A stretch of DNA of 64,000 nt from Closterium sp. NIES-65. Its lineage: Eukaryota; Streptophyta; Zygnematophyceae; Desmidiales; Closteriaceae. A model generated the notes under the pieces. It searched no databases, was not told the origin of the DNA, and was given only the letters and a program-made list of their open reading frames with translations. This document shows, in pieces, positions 57,716 to 64,000 of this stretch (its first letter is position 1; every line of letters begins with the position of its first letter). Position numbers and translations under genes: made by a program. The DNA lies in assembly GCA_948144175.1 (NCBI GenBank), contig CANXME010000212.1:186001-250000 (forward strand). The letters are read 5' to 3'.

Positions 57716-57744
57716 GTTCCCACAGGGGAACCTGCTCGATACCA
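57716..57744 (-). promoter_or_regulatory. PBS and hairpin of F
   Basis: PBS TGGTATCGAGCAGG (57744-57731), then GTTCCC-CTGT-GGGAAC (57731-57716), a perfect 6-bp stem. Confidence 0.85.
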
Positions 57745-57876
57745 TGTGAGAATAAGCGAACAGGAATGAATGAACTAGCAGTGAAATGAGTACAAGTAGG
57801 AAACCCTAGAATTGTGTACCCCCTATAGGCTAACCCACTGTAGCCTACACAAGCAGAACATATATAATGTTTGACA
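57745..57876 (-). repeat. 5' LTR of F
   Basis: Identical by eye to 50826-50957. ATTATATATG near its start is a possible TATA box. Confidence 0.96.
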
Positions 57877-57881
57877 ATTGC

Positions 57882-57948
57882 CCTGTGAACTAGCAAGCAG
57901 TGTGTGCACTAGGAAAGCGAGTAAGGAACAACGAACCCAGAGATCACA
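57882..57948 (+). repeat. 3' LTR of E, end part
   Basis: Resumes after element F and its duplicated ATTGC (57877-57881). It matches 46120-46186 to GATCACA. Confidence 0.78.
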
Positions 57949-58417
57949 CGGGCTGTCCGCAACAGCTGTCTAGGTACCAGGTGTTGTTTGTGTCCTTGCC
58001 ATTTTGGGCGGCAAGGGCGAGGTTGGGAGTTGTGCGGAAGGGAATTCTCTTGTCGCCACCATAGTAGTTATCGTCTATGTTTATTTAATGGTTGAAGTCT
58101 TAATCGTGCGAAGGGGACTCCAGGAGCGGAATGGGGAGATTCCAGCCTTGACCATCTTGAGTGAAGAGGTTGTTGCAGTTGGAGGGTTGTACCACTGTAC
58201 CTAGAGGTGGTGGAGGGACATGACGAAGGTGATGTTTTGTGCATCATGTCTATCGGTTAGTACGCATCGCCATGTTTCCCATGATGTGGCGCACGTTCTT
58301 GTTATGAGAGGGCCTTTGGGGATGTTGTGCGGATGATGCTTGTTGGCGTGGAGCAGATCGGTGGTCAATAGATAGTCAATTTTCTTGGCGCGCTGAGTAG
58401 ATGCTTTTTATTTGTCC
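57949..58417. other. No gene recognised
   Basis: Unique sequence right of element E. Only short frames, without motifs. Confidence 0.5.
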
Positions 58418-58976
58418 CTAGGTGGACGTAACGCTGGGTCGCGGGGCTGATCGATAGTGTTCGGTTGAGTGTCCGAAGGCCTTGCAGTTTTTGAAGTAGT
58501 ATTGGTGAGGTTGGTGTTCGCGGTTGATGCGGCATTTTTCTCGGCGAAAATAGAAGGCAATTCTCTCACCATGAGGAGCCTTTGCTAGTCTATATCTTGT
58601 TGTTTTTGTAGGAGAGCAGTGCAAAGTGTGGCTTCAGAGAGGGAGCCTTGTTGCCATAGCAAGGCTTCGCACGGCTTCCAGCCAGAACCTAATCCGATAA
58701 GAATTAAGGTAACAAAAATGTCTTCAGCGATTGAGTAGCCCAATTTATAAGTTGATCGCAAATACTACAGCATTGGTAGATGTACCAATTGGCCTTTTCT
58801 TTTGGGGCCATCTTGATCATCCATGAGGATGTGTAGTTCTTTGGTTGCTCTAGCTTGGTTAGATGACTCCAAGATTTCATCGCGGGGGTAGGAGTAGTCC
58901 TAAAAGAACGTATGCCGAGTTGTTTGGTCGGCGACATGTTCCTAAGCAGGACGATGTGCGCCATGAGATAATTCAT
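58418..58976 (-). pseudogene. Possible degenerate retroelement Gag remnant
   Basis: Short minus frames in two registers. One reads YYFKNCKAFGHSTEHY, which is what a zinc knuckle would look like with two Cys changed to Tyr. Another upstream stretch reads TSSWMIKMAPKEKANWY. Assignment is weak and it could be coincidental. Confidence 0.22.
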
Positions 58977-59059
58977 TATATTATTGCATTGTAGCTTCGC
59001 CGGTGTCGCTAGAGGGGCTAGCGTACTTTCTATTGAAAAAAAAAAGAAATTGTGCGCTT

Positions 59060-60348
59060 TGGAGGAGCATTTCTAGCTCAAAACTCCACGTGTAGATGTA
59101 AGAGTACGACGGCTTATGCTGGCCTTGCTAGCTTGCCTTACACAGGAAATGCTCGCGACGACACTGGATGGGCATGACATTTTACTGGGACATGATTGGC
59201 TGCGACGATACAACCCGAGAATTGACTGGACGATAGGAAGCTGGACTGTGCGAAGTAGTGGTAACTAGATCGAACTACCTCGCTGGCAGTCGCCTGAGTC
59301 TTCAACGGTCCACGTCAACGCCATCTTGATGAAACGGGTGTCAGAATGTTATCTTATGCTCTAGCCTGTAGTAGGGTGCTCTATAGTGAGTACAACCCTT
59401 CTAGGGTTTCCTATTTGTATCCCCATTCTTACTAGTGCAGTCCTATTCTTTCTTCTAAACTTTCACAACGTGCAGTCGCCGCTAGAGCTGACATGTACGC
59501 AGTGGACATTGCCGTAGTAGAAGAAGCAGAGCAGCCGAGCAATTTTCAGAAACTGTTAGCAGCAATACCGCCCAAACTACAGGAACTGTTGAAACGATAC
59601 CCCGGGATTTTTCCTGACGACTTACTAGAAGGACTGCCACCTCAGCGGGCACATGACCACCGCATAGACTTAGAACCGGGGGCACAGCCATTGTACAGCA
59701 ACAATTCCGACTGACACAGCCACAGCTCGACGAACTGAGGAAGCAGTTAGATTACATGTAAGAGAAAAAATTCATTCGACCGATTTCGTCACCGCTCGCC
59801 GCACCGATACTGTTCACACCGAAAAAAGACGGGGGTTTTTGCATGTGTATCGACTACAGAGCACTGAACAGGGTAACAGTCAAGTCGCGGTACCCCATTC
59901 CCCGCGCCGACGAACTGATCGACCAGCAGCGAACAGCACGGGGTTTTTTCGAAAAAAGATTTAAGGGGAGGTTACCATAAGATTAGGGTCCAACCATCAG
60001 ACTGCGCCAAAACAACTTTCAGGACTAGGTACGGGTCGTTCGAGTACACTATGATGCCATTCGAGCTGACCAACGCACCGGCGACTTTTCAGATGACCAT
60101 GAACGAGGCGTTTAGGCCGCTTTTAGATAAATGCGTGATAGTTTACCTTGACGACATCCTCGTCTACAATCGCGACAAGCAGCAGCACTTAGCAGATCTG
60201 GAAGCAGTATTTAAGATTATAGACGAGCATCGGCTACTGACAAAGGGTTCCAAGTGCGAGTTCTTTCAGGAGTGGTTAGAGTTTTTGGGGCACGTTATTT
60301 CGGAGGTTGGGGTCGAAATTGACCCAAAGAAGTTAGACACGGTAAAAG
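59060..60348 (+). pseudogene. Ty3/gypsy element fragment H: protease and RT
   Basis: Protease end DILLGHDWLRRYNPRIDW (near 59190), a TAG, then a solo LTR (59339-59467). Beyond it come the pre-RT segment (LLKRYPGIFPDDL, PPQRAHDHRIDLEPG) and [33 protein letters not shown], frameshifts near 59950-60040, then MMPFELTNAPATFQ and the catalytic VYLDDILVY (near 60145). RNase H and integrase are cut off by insertion of G at 60349. It is the only gypsy-type sequence in the window. Confidence 0.88.
59339..59467 (+). repeat. Solo LTR of the small-element family
   Basis: 129 bp, TGTCAGAATGTTATC to TTTCACA, clearly the same LTR as 33764-33893. It is flanked by ACGGG (59334-59338) and ACGTG (59468-59472), a TSD with one change. 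Removing it restores the gypsy frame (MKR followed by AVAARADMYAVD). Confidence 0.88.
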
Positions 60349-60484
60349 TGTGGAGAATAGAGCGAGAGTGGATGAACTATGAGTGAAGTGAGTACAAATA
60401 GCAAAACCCTAATTGGGTTGTACCCCCTATGGTATACCCCACTGTAGCCTACACAACAGCATAAGCTACATATATGTTCTGACA
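60349..60484 (-). repeat. 3' LTR of G
   Basis: About 136 bp; minus strand TGTCAGAACATATATGTAGC to CTATTCTCCACA. The inner edge is fixed by the adjoining polypurine complement CACCCCCATA. The outer edge is placed by alignment with F. Confidence 0.85.
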
Positions 60485-60694
60485 CACCCCCATAGGCAAA
60501 GTGGGGGAGAACAAGGGGTCACAAGACCAGTCAAGCAAAGCAAAGCAAAGCTCAGGGTGGATCACAAAGTCACCACACAGTCCGAGCACAAGAGCAAGGC
60601 CACAAGGCCAGTTCACATGCAGGAGTACACACACATATATATATAAAGCTAGACAAGCAAGAGCAGGTATATATATGTGACAGTACAAGTAAAG

Positions 60695-63600
60695 TCAAGA
60701 GGAGAGCAAGTGAGGCAAGACAGGCACAAGACCCAGCTGGGTGCAGAAGCGCTGATGCTCACAAGGCGCGAGTGCCTTGGTGAACACATCAGCAGTGTTG
60801 GCCTCAGAGGCCACGTACGCAAGCCGCAACTGTCCACGCTGCTGTAGCTCATGAGCAAGGAAGTAGCGAAGAGCAATGTGCTTCGTTCTGTGCTCTAGAC
60901 GCTGCTCTCGACACAAGGCCAGCATGGCCTTGTTGTCTACGTACAGCACTGGAGGAGAACGAGGCGGCTCTCCAAGGTCGGTCAGCAGGTAGGTGAGCCA
61001 GCGAAGCTCCTGTGCAGCCATGGCCCCTGCGTAGATCTCAGCCTCACAACTCGAGCTGAGAACCGAAGACGAGCGAGTAGCCCGCCACGAGACAGAGCCG
61101 GAGCCAAGGCTGAAGGTGTAACCCTGTGACGACCGCTGCGTAGCCTGATCGTCAGCCCAAGAAGCGTCCGCGTGACCTGTAGGTACCACTGGACTCCGCC
61201 CTCCAAGCACTAGCCCCATGCTCGACGTACTGCACAGGTAGCGCAATACCCTCTTCGCTGCAGCCATGTGCTCTGGTCGGTGTCTCCCAGGAGCAACATA
61301 GCGTGCAAGAATGCTAAGAGGGTATGCAAGGTCAGGTCGTGTGCAGGTCATCAGGTACATGAGGCAGCCAACAAGCTCTGGATACGGGCCACTCGACTCT
61401 ACGGACTCATCCAAAGGCAGAGCTGAGAGCGAGTGGCGAGTAGACAGAGGAGTGGCCTGAGGCGAGGAGTACGTGAAGCCGAAGCGCTGAAGGACCTGCT
61501 GCACCATGTGTGACTGAGTCAAGGTAATGGTGCGGCGTGCTCTGTCCCGAGTGATCTGCAAGCCAAGGTAGCTGCGCAGTTCACCCAGGTCTGTGCACGT
61601 GTGTCTCTTCAGCAGCTCGAACTTCACGTAGGCGAGTCCAGCAGTGTCCGCTGTGGCAAAGACCAAGTCGTCGACGTACACGAGGATGTAGAACGGCGGC
61701 AGTGAAGTGTCGGTGCGCAGAAACAGCGACGGGTCAACAGTAAAAGGAGCAAACCCAAGGGCCGCAAGTGTAGTCCTCAGTGTGTCGTGCCACTCACGTG
61801 GTGCCTGGCGGAGTCCGTAGAGTGGCCGTTGGAGGCTCCACTGGGTGCCAGGAGGGAAAGTCCCAGTGAAGCCAGGTGGACGGCGTAGCCAGATCTCCTC
61901 GTGCAGGCTCCCCTGCAAGAACGCAGTACTGAAGTCGAGAGAGTGAAGCTCGTAGTCGCGCTGAGCGGCTATGTGCAGCAGCACCCGAAGAGTGGTCATC
62001 TTCGGGGTGGGAGAGAAGGTCTGAAAGTAGTCAACTCCCTGCCGCTGACTGAAGCCACGAGCAACGTACCGCGCCTTGAAGACAAGTGGAGAGCCCGGCG
62101 GCCGCTTCACCCTGAAGATCCACATGCCACTGACGATGTTCGCCCCAGGAGGGGGAACCGCGTCAACGTAGGTGCCTGTGGACTTCTAAGAAGCCATCTC
62201 TGCATCCATAGCTGCCTGCCACTGAGAGGAGTAGGGACCCTCTACGGCCTCCGCGTAAGAGCGCGGAGTCGGGATGTCTAGTGCATCCGGGTCTCCGTCA
62301 GGAGCAAGCAGTACAGACGCGAGATGAGGTGAAGCAGCAGCCAGACATTGGAACTCCTCCTGCCTATCCTCTAGGACGTCCGTGCCAAGAGCACACTCAC
62401 CCCCGACGGACGGAGGACAGACAGACGCAGACTCAGCAACAAGACTAGCAGCGTAGTCTAGACGACAGCGAGCAGCAAAGTCGACGAGCTCAGCGACAAG
62501 AGCAGACGCAGCAGCGGACTCAAAAGAGGGGTCAGTGACGTCAGTAGCAAGCAGACGCGTGACAGTAGGACTGGCAGCACGAAGGGAGTCCGACTCTGGG
62601 TCGGTAAGCACAGGAAGGGAGGACTCAGGAGGAGAAGGCAAAAGGGCACGCAGAGGAGCAGTGGACGGACGCAGAGACATCTGGTGCGTGCCAGGGACAG
62701 GAGGAGGACGCGGACGCGAACCACGACCACTAGCGCGGGCAGCACGAACAGGCGACGCGGGACGAGACGCAGGCTCACGACGCTCAGCAAGACCTCCAGT
62801 AGGACCAGTGTAAGGAGAGGGAGCAGGCAGTGGGGAGGTAGGCTCCAACAGTGACTGCGACTGGACAGGCTGTGGACACTCTACCGGAGGAGAAAGACCA
62901 AGAACCTGCTGCAAAAGCGGAACGAAGTACGGCCGAGGCCGTGCGGCAGCTCCAGACTCAGCAGGGACAGCACCAGCACCCTCAGCGGCAGCACCAGCGC
63001 CACCAACACCTCCAGCGGCAGGACCTCCAGCAGCACCAGCAGCAGAACCACCGTCAGGACAGACAGCAGCAGACTCCGCACCAACGCCCTCAGCAGCCCC
63101 AGCTCCAGTAGGACCCGCAGGCGTAGCACCTCCAGGACCGGCGGCACCAGTACCCTCGACGGTCGAAGAAGCTCCAGCTCCAGCAGTACGCCTCCAGCGG
63201 CGAGCAAAACACTCGCGCAGCTCCTGTGGAGAGAGGGGCTCTCGCCGAGACGCAGCACCAGGAGAAACCCCAGGCTCAGCGGCTCTAGACGTAGCACCCC
63301 CAGGCTCAGCAGCCCCAGACTCAGCACCCCCAGGCTCAGCAGCTCCAGACTCAGCACCCCCAGGCTCAGCAGCTCCAGCTCCTGTAGGACCCGCAGGCCT
63401 AGCAGCTCCGGGACCGGCAGCACCAGCACCCTAAGCAGTCGAAGGAGCTCCAGCTCCAGCACCACGCCTCCAGCGGCGAGCAAACCACTCGCGCAGCTCC
63501 TGTGGAGAGAGCGGCTCCCGCCGAGACGGAGCAACCGGAGAGCCCCCAGGTCCAGCAGTCGCAGGCTCCGCACCTCCAGGCTCAGCACCCCCAGGCTCAG

Positions 63601-63840
63601 CAGCTCCTGACGTAGCACCTCCCGGCTCAGCACCCCCAAGCTCAGCACCCCCCGGCCTCGCACCCCCAGGCTCAGCACCCCCAGCAGCAGCACCCCCAAG
63701 CTCAGCACCCGCAGGCGTAGCACCCCCAGACTCTGCACCTGCAGCAGGACCAGACTCAGCAGCAACCTCGACTGGCTCGACTGTGTCTACCTGGGACACA
63801 CCTGAAGGGGCAGGAACCTGAGGGGGGAGGGGGTCTACCG
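60695..63840 (-). pseudogene. Linker-RT-RNase H of copia G
   Basis: One frame from a 9-G run (63840-63848; F has 8 G), where the upstream integrase tail is in another frame. Stops: TAG 63433-63431 (Glu of TAEGAG) and TAG near 62188 (Trp of MASWKS). The linker has two motifs, [11 protein letters not shown] and a second where Trp is Cys (ELRECFARRWR near 63205). The RT has YVDDLVFAT and RNase H is complete to LPHLLSS. Confidence 0.88.
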
Positions 63841-64000
63841 GGGGGGGGAACTGGCACCAGGAAGTCCGGTGGGGGGGGGAGGGAAGGAGTACGGTAGGGG
63901 AAGAGGCGGTAGAAGGGGACTGACTCGTCGAACGTGACGTCCTGGGAGGACAGAACACGACGAGAGGAGGGGTGGTAGAACTGCCACCCTGGAGCGTCAG
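63841..64000 (-). pseudogene. Integrase C-terminal tail of copia G
   Basis: Minus strand reads DAPGWQFYHPSSRR and QDVTFDESVPFYRLFPY, the conserved end of integrase in this family. It is cut by the window edge and out of frame with the linker. Confidence 0.8.

Larger units (their letters stand above)
50826..57876 (-). mobile_element. Copia element F, youngest copy, inside E's 3' LTR
   Basis: 7051 bp on the minus strand, TSD ATTGC at 50821-50825 and 57877-57881. The two 132-bp LTRs appear identical, so the insertion is very recent. Protease to RNase H is intact except for one TAG. The N-terminal half of Gag is missing and is replaced by GC-repeat leader related to that of the small non-autonomous element. 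Confidence 0.95.
60349..64000 (-). mobile_element. Copia element G, 5' part beyond window
   Basis: Minus-strand copia of the same sublineage as F, inserted in gypsy fragment H. Its 3' LTR is at 60349-60484. Linker, RT and RNase H are present, and the integrase tail reaches the window edge. Confidence 0.93.

Overview
This is eukaryotic nuclear DNA. The window is packed with plant-type Ty1/copia LTR retrotransposons (Gag, aspartic protease, integrase, RT with YVDD, RNase H, and primer-binding sites matching plant initiator tRNA-Met). It also holds one intron-bearing fasciclin (FAS1) gene. High GC, C/T-rich satellite introns and polyglycine Gag proteins suggest a streptophyte, and I lean towards a charophyte green alga such as a Closterium-like desmid. 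That taxonomic call is inference. No CRISPR array, operon, rRNA or credible tRNA was seen.

Layout. 1-5972: 5'-truncated copia element A (+), inserted in an older copia element B (5973-10997), whose RT is deleted. 10998-14640: 22-bp-period C/T-rich and G/A-rich minisatellites around a small unique block that may be an exon. 14641-31620: a minus-strand FAS1 gene. Exon 1 is 31403-30630 and exon 2 is 30312-30093, followed by four tandem copies of a terminal exon encoding a hydrophobic tail. The intact, leftmost terminal exon (15124-15051) is cut off from the rest by copia element T (15129-29060, TSD CCTGT), which landed on its splice acceptor. T's 3' LTR is itself split by copia element C (21277-28684, minus, TSD GTTTC).

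32512-57948 is read as one long, RT-less copia element E with about 1.16-kb LTRs. Its 5' LTR is split by a poly(A)-tailed insert (32708-35516, 14-bp TSD) and by copia D (35784-45464, TSD CTGTG). The poly(A) insert contains a 1.48-kb non-autonomous LTR element (33764-35240, TSD GGCGA). D carries a 2.25-kb insert with a 1.4-kb (CA)n tract. E's 3' LTR is split by copia F (50826-57876, minus, TSD ATTGC), whose two LTRs look identical, so F is the youngest insertion. 57949-60348: degenerate retroelement remnants, including a Ty3/gypsy RT fragment that carries a solo LTR. 60349-64000: copia G (minus), running off the right edge.

A, B, C, D, F, G and the small non-autonomous element share short (about 130-bp) LTRs starting TGTCA, a PPT ending in a G-run, and a 3' UTR. 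In C, D, F and the small element I also see a hairpin directly after the PBS. They look like one superfamily in which a few members could supply proteins in trans. Apart from the FAS1 gene, and possibly the poly(A) insert and the 12-kb block, I see no host genes.
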